A DNA stretch of 63,665 nt from Paenibacillus humicus NBRC 102415 (GTDB lineage: Bacteria > Bacillota > Bacilli > Paenibacillales > Paenibacillaceae): assembly GCF_004000905.1 (NCBI RefSeq), contig NZ_BIMD01000034.1, forward strand, positions 1-63,665, read 5' to 3'. Position 1 is the stretch's first letter. Every line of letters begins with the position of its first letter. Both the position numbers and the translations under genes were made by a program. This document shows, piece after piece, positions 1-8,139 of this stretch. The notes beneath the pieces were generated by a model that ran no database searches, was not told the DNA's origin, and saw only the letters and a program-made list of their open reading frames with translations.

Positions 1-274
1 CAGCCCGGCAGCAGCGCGCAATCCCTCCATCCTCAAGCCCCTCTATACGCCAATTCCCTCCGCCGATTCCGCATTATTCCTGCCCAAAACCGGGTTTGAG
101 GTTAAAATATCCTTATTTTCGGCCTCTGGAACCGGTCCGGCTTGCTTCCGGGGCTCGGGACAAGTAAAGTCAGAGGAGGGCCAAGCGCATGCGGAAGCCG
201 CCCTTACCGGGGCCTCAGCTTCTTCCTGCCTCATAGAGCGCTCTTCTTCGTCCCAAAAGGAGGCATTCACAGCC
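1..274. other. Upstream region before mazG, no gene assigned
   Basis: The first 274 bases hold no gene I can name. The frame of mazG stays open from base 2 to its ATG, but the translated stretch is rich in Ser, Ala and Pro and resembles no domain, so I treat it as non-coding or as chance openness in GC-rich DNA. In frame 1 a short open end runs to a TGA at 97-99 and could be the tail of an upstream gene (in Bacillus a spoVB-like flippase gene lies here), but it is too short to identify. Confidence 0.4.
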
Positions 275-1816
275 ATGACATCCGGATCATCCAGCCTGCC
301 GGGAGCGGCTGAACACATAACGGCCCGGCCGTCCATCACCGTAGCCGGTCTCGGCACAGGCGACGCGGACCAGCTGACGCTGGGCATATGGCGGAGGCTG
401 CAGGCAGCGGCCAAAGTCTATGTCCGCACCGAGAAACATCCTATGATGAGCATGCTTCGCGAGCAAGGCATCGCCGTGGAGCCGTTCGACCGGTTCTACG
501 AGGAATCGGAATCATTCCCGGAGGTGTATGACCGGATCGTCTCCGAGCTGGCTTCCCTGGCCAAAGCGGACTTCGAATCGTCCGGCTCCGGCATCCTGTA
601 TGCCGTGCCCGGCCACCCGATGGTCGCCGAGCGCACAGTGCAGCTGCTGAGGGAGATTTGTCCGCAGGAGGATATCGAGCTGACCGTGCTCGGCGGCGAG
701 AGCTTCCTCGACATGGCCTTCACACGGCTCGGCTTCGATCCGATCGAGGGCTTCCAGCTGCTCGATTCGGCGGAGCTCAAGACATCGATGCTGCGGCCGC
801 AGCTGCATACGCTGATCGGGCAGGTCTACGATGCCTTCACCGCGTCGGACGTCAAGCTGACGCTGATGGAGCGGTATCCGGAGGACCACCCGGTCGTCAT
901 CGGGCACGCGCTCGGGGTGCCGGGCGAGGAGCGCATTCTCACCGTGCCTCTGTACGAGCTCGACAGGGGCCAGGAGTACGGCAACCTGAGCCTGGTCTAC
1001 ATACCGGCCAGCTTCGATGAGCGGCTGCAGAACCGCAGCTTCGACAGGCTGCATGAGATTGTCTCCATTCTGCGCAGTCCCGGGGGCTGTCCGTGGGATC
1101 GGGAGCAGACGCATCAGTCCATCCGCAAGAACTTCATCGAAGAGCTGTACGAAGCGCTCGAAGCGATCGACCAGGATGATCCCGACGGCATGCGCGAGGA
1201 ATTCGGGGACGTCATCCTGCAAGTCATGCTTCACAGCCAGATGGAAGAGGAGGCCGGGGCGTTCAACGTCTACGACGTCATCCAGGAGCTGAACGAGAAG
1301 CTCGTGTTCCGCCATCCTCATGTGTTCGGGGATGCGGGAGCTTCGGATTCCGGAGAGGCGCTCGCCAGCTGGGAACGCATGAAAGCCGAGGAGAAGCGGA
1401 TCAAAGGCAGGAACGGGGACCGCGTCTCCGTACTGGACGGTATTCCGCAGGATCTCCCCGCGCTTATGCGCGCTTACAAGCTCCAGAAGAAAGCCTCCAA
1501 GGTCGGCTTCGACTGGGACGAGCTCGGTCCGGTCTTCGCCAAGATCGAAGAGGAGCTTCGCGAGGTGCGGGAGGCTGCGGCGCTTGGAGACAAGGACGCC
1601 CAGGCCGGCGAGCTCGGCGACCTGCTCTTCGCGGTCGTCAATGCGGCCCGTTTCCTGGATGCGGATCCCGAAGAGGCGCTGGCCCGCACGAACGCCAAAT
1701 TCCGCAGCCGCTTTCTCTATATTGAGGAGCAGCTCCGTATAAACGGCAAATCTTTTGACCAGACTGATCTACTAGAAATGGATCGCTGGTGGGATGAAGC
1801 GAAGAAGAAAGGTTAA
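275..1816 (+). CDS. mazG: Bifunctional tetrapyrrole-methylase-like / MazG nucleotide pyrophosphohydrolase (YabN type)
   Basis: A 513-residue two-domain protein. Residues about 20-230 form a SAM-dependent tetrapyrrole methylase fold, opening with a glycine-rich ITVAGLGTGDADQL segment. Residues about 260-510 are a MazG domain that hydrolyses NTPs to NMP and pyrophosphate, with the acidic metal-binding pattern EELYEALEAID followed by EEFGDVILQ. MazG enzymes clear non-canonical nucleotides; the role of the fused methylase half is unclear in this family. The ATG at 275 follows AAAAGGAGG at 255-263 and matches where YabN homologs begin. It is the first gene of the conserved mazG-hup-rqcP block. Length and domain order are normal for Bacillales. 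Confidence 0.93.
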   Translation: MTSGSSSLPGAAEHITARPSITVAGLGTGDADQLTLGIWRRLQAAAKVYVRTEKHPMMSMLREQGIAVEPFDRFYEESESFPEVYDRIVSELASLAKADFESSGSGILYAVPGHPMVAERTVQLLREICPQEDIELTVLGGESFLDMAFTRLGFDPIEGFQLLDSAELKTSMLRPQLHTLIGQVYDAFTASDVKLTLMERYPEDHPVVIGHALGVPGEERILTVPLYELDRGQEYGNLSLVYIPASFDERLQNRSFDRLHEIVSILRSPGGCPWDREQTHQSIRKNFIEELYEALEAIDQDDPDGMREEFGDVILQVMLHSQMEEEAGAFNVYDVIQELNEKLVFRHPHVFGDAGASDSGEALASWERMKAEEKRIKGRNGDRVSVLDGIPQDLPALMRAYKLQKKASKVGFDWDELGPVFAKIEEELREVREAAALGDKDAQAGELGDLLFAVVNAARFLDADPEEALARTNAKFRSRFLYIEEQLRINGKSFDQTDLLEMDRWWDEAKKKG

Positions 1817-2076
1817 TAGGTTCCGTTCGACCCTATTCGCCGCTACTCGACCCTTTTCCGCAAAAAAATTTGGGCAGGCAGCAGGATTTCTCCGTTCTCG
1901 AGACGAATACGTTACCCTCGTAAAATTTTCTCTCATGCTCCTGGGCACCGCTTGCGGGAGAGAAGGCAAGAAGCGGCAGGAAGCCGCCGCTTGTCCGTCA
2001 ATAAGGGAACGGCTGCTGCTTGCGCAGGGCAGCTGTCGCACTTTACATGAACATCCATTATCGGGAGGAAATCACA

Positions 2077-2349
2077 ATGAACAAGAACGACCTGATCAAC
2101 AGCATCGCAACGAAAAGCGGCCTGACCAAGCGCGACGTAGAATCCGTACTCAACAGCTTCCTCGGCGAAGTGACCGACGCCCTGGCATCCGGCGACAAAG
2201 TCCAACTGATCGGCTTTGGCACGTTCGAAACCCGCACGCGCTCCGGCCGCACCGGCCGCAACCCGCAAACGGGCCAAGAAATCACGATTCCGGAATCCAA
2301 AGTTCCGGCATTCAAAGCCGGCAACAAACTGAAAGAAGCCATCAAGTAA
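2077..2349 (+). CDS. hup: DNA-binding protein HU
   Basis: A 90-residue HU-family nucleoid protein that bends and compacts DNA as a dimer. It shows the usual N-terminal helices (MNKNDLINSIATKSGLTKRD), the GFGTFETRTRSGRTGRNPQTG beta-arm region and the PAFKAGNKLKEAIK end. The frame is open further upstream, but the ATG at 2077 is chosen because it follows GGGAGG at 2062-2067 and gives the canonical HU start. A 260-base gap separates it from mazG; the gap holds a GC-rich stem near 1970-2005 and only a poor promoter candidate. The next gene starts one base after the stop, so the two are probably translated from one message. Confidence 0.96.
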   Translation: MNKNDLINSIATKSGLTKRDVESVLNSFLGEVTDALASGDKVQLIGFGTFETRTRSGRTGRNPQTGQEITIPESKVPAFKAGNKLKEAIK

Positions 2350-2350
2350 A

Positions 2351-2632
2351 TTGCGCCTGGACAAATTCCTCAAGGTCTCCCGGCTCATCAAGCGGCGCAC
2401 GGTCGCCAAGGATGTGTCGGAGCAAGGCCGGGTATGGGTGAACGGCCGCGAAGCCAAGCCGAGCAGCTCGGTCAAAGCCGGCGATGAGCTGCGCATCCAG
2501 TACGGGCAGAAGTACATCACCGTCCGCATCGAGCGGACGGCGGAGACGACCCGCAAGGACGAGGCTGCGACGATGTACACCTTGCTCAAGGAAGAAGCGC
2601 GCGAGCGGGAGGATGACGGCCTCGGCTTCTAG
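2351..2632 (+). CDS. rqcP: S4-domain ribosome quality control factor RqcP (YabO, Hsp15-like)
   Basis: A 93-residue S4 RNA-binding protein, beginning RLDKFLKVSRLIKRR and continuing with VSEQGRVWVNGREAKPSS, which is the S4 fold. In B. subtilis the homolog YabO/RqcP binds stalled 50S subunits and holds the P-site tRNA while RqcH adds alanine tails. The start is a TTG at 2351, one base after the hup stop, so translation is probably coupled to hup; no internal ATG would keep the full S4 domain. In Bacillus rqcP is followed directly by yabP; here a terminator and a siderophore operon separate the two. Confidence 0.9.
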   Translation: MRLDKFLKVSRLIKRRTVAKDVSEQGRVWVNGREAKPSSSVKAGDELRIQYGQKYITVRIERTAETTRKDEAATMYTLLKEEAREREDDGLGF

Positions 2633-2673
2633 CCGGGATTCCCGAGTCCTCCCCGCCGCGGGCGCAAATGAAT

Positions 2674-2717
2674 AAGCCGATTCGAATGCAGGCCATCTGC
2701 ATTCGGGTCGGCTTTTT
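2674..2717 (+). terminator. Rho-independent terminator after rqcP
   Basis: Stem arms 2674-2691 and 2697-2714 are nearly perfect complements (AAGCCGATTCGAATGCAG against CTGCATTCGGGTCGGCTT) with a five-base loop, and the message ends in a run of T from 2713. It closes the mazG-hup-rqcP block before the iron-regulated operon. Confidence 0.92.
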
Positions 2718-2759
2718 GTCATGTTGTCAAGAAAACTTGGGATACTCGCTATTAAAGGG

Positions 2760-2818
2760 TTGACTCGACGAATGGGCTTTATTATAGTAAACAAGGGGGT
2801 AAGTGATAATGATTATCA
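2760..2818 (+). promoter_or_regulatory. SigA promoter with perfect Fur box, yclNOPQ operon
   Basis: A -35 box TTGACT (2760-2765) and a -10 box TATAGT (2783-2788) are 17 bases apart. A perfect 7-1-7 inverted repeat TGATAAT-G-ATTATCA lies at 2804-2818, across the expected start of transcription. This is the minimal Fur box of Bacillales, so iron-bound Fur should block the promoter. It supports the iron-uptake call for the four genes that follow. Confidence 0.92.
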
Positions 2819-2873
2819 TTCTTATACAACTAAAAGATTTACACCTACATAGGCCTATGGAGATTTGCAGCCG

Positions 2874-3827
2874 GTGAGAATGGCCATTCTTTTGCCGCTG
2901 CTGGTCATTCTGTCTTTTACCTCCCTGTTTATCGGCGTGCAGCAGCTGTCTCTGACCGACCTGTTCTCCCTTACGGCCGACCAGAAGGAGCTCATCTGGA
3001 TCAGCCGGATGCCGAGACTGGTCAGCCTGATCATCGCCGGCATGAGCCTCAGCATCGCCGGCCTCATCATGCAGCAGCTCAGCCGCAACAAGTTCGTCTC
3101 CCCTTCGACGTCGGGAACGATGGAGGCCGCAGGGCTAGGCCTGCTCGTCGCGCTGCTGGTATTCGACAGCGCGAGCATGATGCAGAAGATGGCGATCAGC
3201 TTCGCCTTTGCCTTGGCCGGAACCTTCGTCTTCATGCAGATGCTGGAGAAGATCAAGTTCAAGGACGCGGTGTTCATTCCGCTTGTCGGACTTATGTTCG
3301 GAGGCGTGCTGGCCAGCGTGACGACCTTCTTCGCGTACAAATACGACCTCATCCAGAGCGTGAATTCCTGGATGCAGGGAAGCTTCTCCGGCGTGCTGAG
3401 AGGCCGCTACGAGCTGCTGTACATCAGCGTTCCGGCCACGATCGCGGCCTATCTGTTCGCCAGCCGCTTCACCATCGCGGGAATGGGCGAGGAATTCTCG
3501 GTCAACCTCGGAATCAGCTACCGCAAGATCGTCAACATCGGGCTCATTCTGATCGCACTGATCAGCTCCTCGGTCATCCTGACCGTCGGGTCGATTCCGT
3601 TCCTCGGGCTGATCATTCCGAATCTCGTCTCCATCTTCCGCGGAGACAACCTGCAGCGCAACCTGCCGATTACAGCCGTCTTCGGCGCGATATTCGTCAT
3701 CGGATGCGACATTCTGAGCCGTGTGCTCATCCGTCCCTACGAGCTCCCGATCAGCCTGATCGTCGGCGTTCTCGGCAGCATCATCTTCCTGTACCTCATC
3801 ATGAGGAGGGATGTATATGCAAGCTGA
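2874..3827 (+). CDS. yclN: Siderophore ABC transporter permease, YclN type
   Basis: A FecCD-family inner-membrane permease of about 317 residues, nearly all hydrophobic helices, with the family stretch LPFLGLIIPN-type near residue 245 (here IPFLGLIIPNLVSIFRGDN) that docks the ATPase. Segments such as SIAGLIMQQLSRNKFVSPST and YKYDLIQSVNSWMQG match what I recall of B. subtilis YclN, the petrobactin permease, better than FeuB or FhuB. The start is not certain: TTG 2865, GTG 2874 and ATG 2880 are in frame, and GTG 2874 has the best spacing from GGAG at 2859-2862. It leads a Fur-controlled operon and overlaps the next permease gene. Confidence 0.88.
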   Translation: MRMAILLPLLVILSFTSLFIGVQQLSLTDLFSLTADQKELIWISRMPRLVSLIIAGMSLSIAGLIMQQLSRNKFVSPSTSGTMEAAGLGLLVALLVFDSASMMQKMAISFAFALAGTFVFMQMLEKIKFKDAVFIPLVGLMFGGVLASVTTFFAYKYDLIQSVNSWMQGSFSGVLRGRYELLYISVPATIAAYLFASRFTIAGMGEEFSVNLGISYRKIVNIGLILIALISSSVILTVGSIPFLGLIIPNLVSIFRGDNLQRNLPITAVFGAIFVIGCDILSRVLIRPYELPISLIVGVLGSIIFLYLIMRRDVYAS

Positions 3828-4785
3828 GGCGTCCCGCGGACTATCCGTGAAGAACAAGCTGCTGGTGCTGACAGGCTTGGCCGCCGTCATGGCGGCGCTG
3901 TTCCTTGCGTACGGGGTGGACGATTGGAGCTACGCCCTCCCGAGAAGGCTCAAGAAAGCGGCGGCGATCGTGCTTACCGGCTTCGCAATCGCCCTGTCGA
4001 CCGTAATCTTCCAGACGATTACGAACAATCGCATTCTGACGCCGAGCATTATCGGCCTCGATGCGCTCTATAACCTGCTGCAGACGATCATCGTGTACGC
4101 ATTCGGGGGCATGGCTTTCCTTGTCGTCAACAAGCAGGCGAACTACCTGCTGTCGATTGTTCTGATGATGATCTTCTCGACTCTGCTTTACCGGCTCATG
4201 TTCCGCCGCGAGAACAGCAGCATCTATCTGCTGCTGCTCACGGGACTCATCTTCGGGACCTTGTTCCAGAGCGGGTCGTCCTTCATGCAGGCGCTCATCA
4301 ATCCGGACGATTTCCTGGTCGTCCAGGCCAAGATGTTCGCCAGTTTCAACAACATCGAGTACGATCTGCTGGCGCTTTCCTATGTGCTGATCGGAGCCGT
4401 CCTGCTGTGGTACTGGAGGCTGTCCAAGTACATGGACGCGTTGTCCCTCGGCAAGGATCACGCGCTCAATCTCGGCATTCCTTATGAGCGCGTTACACGC
4501 CAGCTGCTCGTCATCATCGCGGTGCTGGTCGCCGTATCGACGGCGCTTGTCGGTCCGATCACCTTCCTGGGGCTGCTCGTCGCCAACACGGCGTACCAGT
4601 TCCTCGGCACATACCGCCATCCCGCCCTGATAACGGGCGCTGCGCTCGTCAGCTTCATCGCTCTCCTCGGAGGGCAGTTCCTGGTCGAGCATGTGTTCAC
4701 CTTCTCGACGACAATCAGCGTCATCATCAACTTTGCGGGCGGAGCGTATTTCCTCTACCTGCTGCTAAAGGAGAATCGAGCGTGA
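3817..4785 (+). CDS. yclO: Siderophore ABC transporter permease, YclO type
   Basis: The second FecCD-family permease (about 322 residues), which would pair with YclN to form the transmembrane channel. It is all-helical and carries the conserved GPITFLGLLVANTAYQFLG loop near residue 245 that contacts the ATPase. The upstream ATG at 3811 sits only one base from AGGAGG (3804-3809), so the ATG at 3817 with seven-base spacing is preferred. It overlaps the end of yclN and its stop overlaps the GTG of yclP by four bases (GTGA), a sign of coupled translation. Confidence 0.9.
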   Translation: MQAEASRGLSVKNKLLVLTGLAAVMAALFLAYGVDDWSYALPRRLKKAAAIVLTGFAIALSTVIFQTITNNRILTPSIIGLDALYNLLQTIIVYAFGGMAFLVVNKQANYLLSIVLMMIFSTLLYRLMFRRENSSIYLLLLTGLIFGTLFQSGSSFMQALINPDDFLVVQAKMFASFNNIEYDLLALSYVLIGAVLLWYWRLSKYMDALSLGKDHALNLGIPYERVTRQLLVIIAVLVAVSTALVGPITFLGLLVANTAYQFLGTYRHPALITGAALVSFIALLGGQFLVEHVFTFSTTISVIINFAGGAYFLYLLLKENRA

Positions 4786-5540
4786 TTGAAGCCAGATCCG
4801 TATCCAAGAGTTATGCCGGCAAAAAAGTCATCGACGGCGTCTCGGTCTCGATCCGTCCGGGGACGATCACCTCGTTCATCGGTCCGAACGGCGCAGGCAA
4901 GAGCACGCTGCTGTCGATGATGACCCGCCTGATGGCGCATGACGAGGGCGAGGTTCTCGTGGAGGGCAGGCCGATCGGCTCCTGGGACAACAAGGAGCTG
5001 GCGAAGAAGCTCTCCATTCTCAAGCAATCCAATCATATCAATGTCCGGCTTACCGTCCGGGAGCTGGTCAGCTTCGGCCGCTTTCCTTACTGCCAGGGCC
5101 GTCTTCGCAAGGAAGACTGGGCTTACGTCGAGGAGGCCATCGATTATATGGAGCTCGGTCCGATGCAGCATAAGTATATCGACCAGCTGAGCGGAGGACA
5201 GCGGCAGCGCGCGTATATCGCGATGGTCGTCGCCCAGAACACGGAGTATATCTTCCTCGACGAGCCGCTCAACAATCTGGACATGAAGCATGCCGTCGGC
5301 ATCATGCATGTTCTGCGCCGCCTGGTGGAGGAGAAGGGGAAGACGGTCATTCTCGTCATTCACGACGTCAATTTCGCCAGCTTCCACTCGGATCATATCG
5401 TCGCTCTCAAGGACGGAAAGGTTGTCCGGGAAGGCACGACATCAACAATCGTCACGCAGGAAGTGCTCAAGGAGCTGTACGGGATGGATGTTCCGATCCA
5501 GGAAGTGGACGGCAGGCGGGTATGCGTTTATTTCGGCTGA
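4782..5540 (+). CDS. yclP: Siderophore ABC transporter ATP-binding protein, YclP type
   Basis: A 252-residue cytoplasmic ATPase that powers siderophore uptake. Walker A GPNGAGKS is at residues 34-41, the ABC signature LSGGQRQR near 137-144 and Walker B YIFLDEP near 157-163, followed by the switch histidine in VILVIHDVNFA. It begins with a GTG that overlaps the yclO stop by four bases, preceded by AAAGGAGA. Its length is usual for the FepC/FecE group. The neighbours set the substrate class: ferric siderophore, probably petrobactin-like. Confidence 0.93.
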   Translation: MIEARSVSKSYAGKKVIDGVSVSIRPGTITSFIGPNGAGKSTLLSMMTRLMAHDEGEVLVEGRPIGSWDNKELAKKLSILKQSNHINVRLTVRELVSFGRFPYCQGRLRKEDWAYVEEAIDYMELGPMQHKYIDQLSGGQRQRAYIAMVVAQNTEYIFLDEPLNNLDMKHAVGIMHVLRRLVEEKGKTVILVIHDVNFASFHSDHIVALKDGKVVREGTTSTIVTQEVLKELYGMDVPIQEVDGRRVCVYFG

Positions 5541-5586
5541 AGAAGCAAGCGAAAATTCCAACTATGACGATATGGGGGTAACACCT

Positions 5587-6597
5587 ATGAAAAAGATGAA
5601 ATGGCTCTCCTTGGCTGCGGTCATGGTGCTGACGCTGGTGCTGTCGGCATGCGGCTCCTCGAATTCCAGCAACGGCGGCAGCGCGTCTCCTGCTCCAGCG
5701 GCTTCTCCCGATGCGAGCCCGGCAGCCAATGCAGGCGGTGAAGCGGCTGCGGATGGCGGCACGGTCACGATCAAGCACAAGCTCGGCGAAGCGACGATCG
5801 TGAAGAACCCGCAGAAGATCGTCGCCTTCGACTTCGGATCTCTCGACACGCTGGACGCGCTCGGCCTGGAGGCGAATATCGCGGGCGTTCCCGCGACAAG
5901 CCTTCCTGCTTACCTGGAAAAGTACAAGAGCGGCCAGGTTGCGAACGTAGGCGGACTGAAAGAGCCGGACTTCGAGAAGATCAACTCCGTCAAGCCCGAC
6001 CTGATCATCATCAGCGGACGCCAGCAGGACTCTTATGAAGAATTCAGCAAGATCGCTCCGACGCTGTTCGTCGAGCTCGACCAGACCGATTATTTCAACT
6101 CCTTCTCCGGCAACGTGAAGATGCTGGCAAGCCTGTTCGGCAAGGAAGCCGACGCAGATGCGAAGCTGGCCGAGATCAAGACGAGCGTGGATGCCGTAAA
6201 TGAAAAAGCGAAGGCAGACGGCAAAAAAGGCCTCATCGTTCTGGCTGCCGGCGGCAAGCTGAGCGCATACGGCGTCGGCTCTCGCTTCGGCATCATCCAT
6301 GACGCCATGGGAGTAGAAGCTGTAGATCCGACGCTGAAGGTTGAAACGCACGGCCAAAGCATCACATCCGAGTTCATCGGGGAGAAAAACCCGGATTATC
6401 TGTTCGTCATCGACCGCGATGCGGCTCTGGGCGAAGGAGATAACGCCAAGGGCGTCATCGAGAACGAACTCGTGAACAAAACAAATGCGGCCAAGGAAGG
6501 CAAAATCATCTACCTGAACCCGCAATACTGGTATCTTTCCGGCGGCGGCCTTCTGTCCGTATCCGAAATGGTCAAAGAAGTCCAAGCCGGCATTTAA
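5587..6597 (+). CDS. yclQ: Siderophore-binding lipoprotein, YclQ type
   Basis: A 336-residue solute-binding lipoprotein. The signal peptide MKKMKWLSLAAVMVLTLVLS ends in the lipobox LSAC, so Cys22 would be lipidated and the protein anchored outside the membrane. A Ser/Ala/Pro-rich linker (residues 23-60) precedes a class III periplasmic-binding fold typical of ferric siderophore receptors. The ATG at 5587 follows GGGGG at 5574-5578; the frame is open much further upstream but only as a shadow of yclP. It is the last gene of the Fur operon, and no clear terminator follows; the stop region is shared with a SigE-like promoter for yabP. Confidence 0.92.
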   Translation: MKKMKWLSLAAVMVLTLVLSACGSSNSSNGGSASPAPAASPDASPAANAGGEAAADGGTVTIKHKLGEATIVKNPQKIVAFDFGSLDTLDALGLEANIAGVPATSLPAYLEKYKSGQVANVGGLKEPDFEKINSVKPDLIIISGRQQDSYEEFSKIAPTLFVELDQTDYFNSFSGNVKMLASLFGKEADADAKLAEIKTSVDAVNEKAKADGKKGLIVLAAGGKLSAYGVGSRFGIIHDAMGVEAVDPTLKVETHGQSITSEFIGEKNPDYLFVIDRDAALGEGDNAKGVIENELVNKTNAAKEGKIIYLNPQYWYLSGGGLLSVSEMVKEVQAGI

Positions 6598-6618
6598 GGC
6601 CCGGACAAGGCATACAAT
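6590..6618 (+). promoter_or_regulatory. Candidate SigE promoter for yabP-yabQ
   Basis: GCATTTA (6590-6596) and CATACAAT (6611-6618) are 14 bases apart. CATACAAT fits the SigE -10 consensus CATACAHT exactly and the -35 box agrees at five of seven positions with KMATATT. yabP and yabQ are known SigE-regulon genes in B. subtilis, so position and sequence agree. The -35 element overlaps the yclQ stop codon. Confidence 0.75.
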
Positions 6619-6696
6619 AAAGTTCGGGAAGCATCTGTTTCAACTCTCCGGCAGGAGGTTAATGATGCTTACCCCCCACTCCTATAGGTTCTAAAA

Positions 6697-6740
6697 CTCG
6701 TCCCCTCCTAATAAGCATAGGCTTATAAGGAGGGGACGAG
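6697..6740 (+). promoter_or_regulatory. 20-bp hairpin hiding the yabP ribosome-binding site
   Basis: Arms 6697-6716 and 6721-6740 pair at 19 of 20 positions around a four-base loop (ATAG). The right arm contains the whole Shine-Dalgarno AAGGAGGGG (6727-6735), and the yabP ATG follows at 6743. No T-run follows, so it is not a terminator. The structure should strongly limit ribosome access unless it is opened. Confidence 0.85.
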
Positions 6741-6742
6741 GC

Positions 6743-7027
6743 ATGATTGAACCTGTAAAAGGGCAGAAGCGGCAAGAGGTCAAGATGCTCAACCGCAAGC
6801 TGCTGGAGATAACGGGCGTACTCAACGTCGAAAGCTTCGACAACGAGGAGTTTTTGCTCGAGACCGAGCTTGGCTTTCTAGCCATTCGAGGCCAGAATCT
6901 GCATATGAAGCATCTCAGCCTGGAGCAAGAGCTCGTCGCGATCGAAGGGCTTGTCCATTCTCTCGCCTACCTGGATGGAAGCCAGAGCGTCAAATCCAAG
7001 GGATTATTCGGGAAGATCTTCAAGTGA
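6743..7027 (+). CDS. yabP: Sporulation protein YabP
   Basis: A 94-residue protein of the YabP/YqfC family, with the family pattern LLEITGVLNVESFDNEEFLLETELGFLAIRG followed by L.HM.HLSLE. In B. subtilis yabP is made in the mother cell under SigE and is needed for efficient sporulation; its molecular role is not settled. The ATG at 6743 follows AAGGAGGGG by seven bases, but that site lies in a strong hairpin. It overlaps yabQ by four bases. Confidence 0.92.
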   Translation: MIEPVKGQKRQEVKMLNRKLLEITGVLNVESFDNEEFLLETELGFLAIRGQNLHMKHLSLEQELVAIEGLVHSLAYLDGSQSVKSKGLFGKIFK

Positions 7028-7632
7028 CGCTGGACACCCAAGGCTGGACGCTGGCCATGATGATGGCGACAGGCCTGCTGATGGGAGGCGTGTTCGACGG
7101 ATACCGGGTCGTATCCCATGAGCTTCGCTTTCCCCGGTGGATTTTGCCTGTGCTGGATATCGGCTATTGGCTCGCGGCGGCGCTGGCCGCCTTCCGGATT
7201 TTGTACGCCAGCAACAACGGCGAGGTGCGGGCGTATGTATATCTCGGAATCCTGATCGGGATCTGCTTTTACTTTCTGGCCCTGAGCGGGACGGTCATTG
7301 CGCTTGTCCGCTGGCTCATCCGCGCGACCAGAGCGGTCATACGCTTTTTGCTGCGCTGCATGGATCTGCTGCTGATCCGGCCTGTCATAGGCATCTACCG
7401 GATTCTTCGGGTTTTGGCCGGATTTTTGGCCGTCTTTTCTATTTTCATCCTGAAGATTGTGCTACAATTGTTGCGACCGCTCGCCAAATTGATTCTCTGG
7501 ATGATCCGCCCGCTGACTCGGCCGCTGCTTTCTTGGCTGCAGGGGATGATGATTCGCTGGAAGGTGCAGGAGACTGCCCGCCGCGTGTCGAATGGATTCA
7601 TTCAGGCTTGGAAGAGGCTTTTCCGCAAGTGA
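7024..7632 (+). CDS. yabQ: Spore cortex protein YabQ
   Basis: A 202-residue membrane protein. The first 100 residues hold three or four hydrophobic helices, starting LAMMMATGLLMGGVFDGYRVV, a hallmark of YabQ; the rest is hydrophobic and basic. In B. subtilis YabQ is a SigE-dependent mother-cell protein located at the forespore membrane and needed for cortex formation. The GTG start overlaps the yabP stop (GTGA), so the pair is translationally coupled. Length is close to that of other family members. Confidence 0.9.
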   Translation: MTLDTQGWTLAMMMATGLLMGGVFDGYRVVSHELRFPRWILPVLDIGYWLAAALAAFRILYASNNGEVRAYVYLGILIGICFYFLALSGTVIALVRWLIRATRAVIRFLLRCMDLLLIRPVIGIYRILRVLAGFLAVFSIFILKIVLQLLRPLAKLILWMIRPLTRPLLSWLQGMMIRWKVQETARRVSNGFIQAWKRLFRK

Positions 7633-7691
7633 TTGGAATGCTTTCCGGTCCTTCAAGCCTTAATCTACACGATGGAACGGGAGGAAATCAC

Positions 7692-7973
7692 GTGACGGAT
7701 GGTTCGCGCAGAAGATACAAGCTATGGCTTCTGTTCATGACGGTAGTTCTAGCGTGGGCAGGGTATACCCTGTTCTCTCAAATGCAGGCTCAGGCCGCGA
7801 CCCGGGAGCGTCTCGGAACTTCGGAGGCCCGTCTGGCGGAAATACAGAAAACGACGAAAGAGCTGCAGGCCAAGATCAAGCAGCTCAACGACCCGGAATA
7901 CATCGCTCAGCTGGCAACCAAACAGCAGGGACTCGTGAAGCCCGGGGAGCAGCTTATACAGCCGAATGACTGA
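7692..7973 (+). CDS. divIC: Cell division protein DivIC (FtsB-like septum initiator)
   Basis: A 93-residue bitopic protein: a short basic N-terminus, one membrane helix (about residues 11-29, LWLLFMTVVLAWAGYTLF) and an extracytoplasmic coiled coil (about 35-75), ending in the DPEYIAQLATKQQGLVKPGE segment typical of DivIC/FtsB. It works with FtsL and DivIB in the divisome. The start is a GTG at 7692 after GGGAGGAA, giving normal length; the frame is open upstream only inside yabQ. It follows yabQ by 59 bases, as in Bacillus. Confidence 0.9.
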   Translation: MTDGSRRRYKLWLLFMTVVLAWAGYTLFSQMQAQAATRERLGTSEARLAEIQKTTKELQAKIKQLNDPEYIAQLATKQQGLVKPGEQLIQPND

Positions 7974-8010
7974 GAACCCGCAGGGCAGCAGGGAAGCGGG
8001 CTCGCGTCTG

Positions 8011-8040
8011 TTGACCTTGCTTTTGCGATTACGCTATAAT
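8011..8040 (+). promoter_or_regulatory. SigA promoter for yabR
   Basis: TTGACC (8011-8016) and a perfect TATAAT (8035-8040) are 18 bases apart, 100 bases upstream of the S1-domain gene. The leader contains a small GC-rich inverted region around 8052-8072. Confidence 0.8.
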
Positions 8041-8139
8041 TGATTCAAGCGTGCCCTTCCGCGGGAGGGTCGGCATGAACGGCCCCATGGGCGGCAGATC
8101 ATGCTTCGCACATACTTTTAGGGAGGAACATTTTATTTT

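Noticed and set aside
20-274. Longer mazG starting before base 275
   Set aside because: The frame is open, but there is a strong ribosome site before 275 and homologs begin there.
43-414. Minus-strand frame at the left edge
   Set aside because: Overlaps the mazG start, has no ribosome site and no family pattern.
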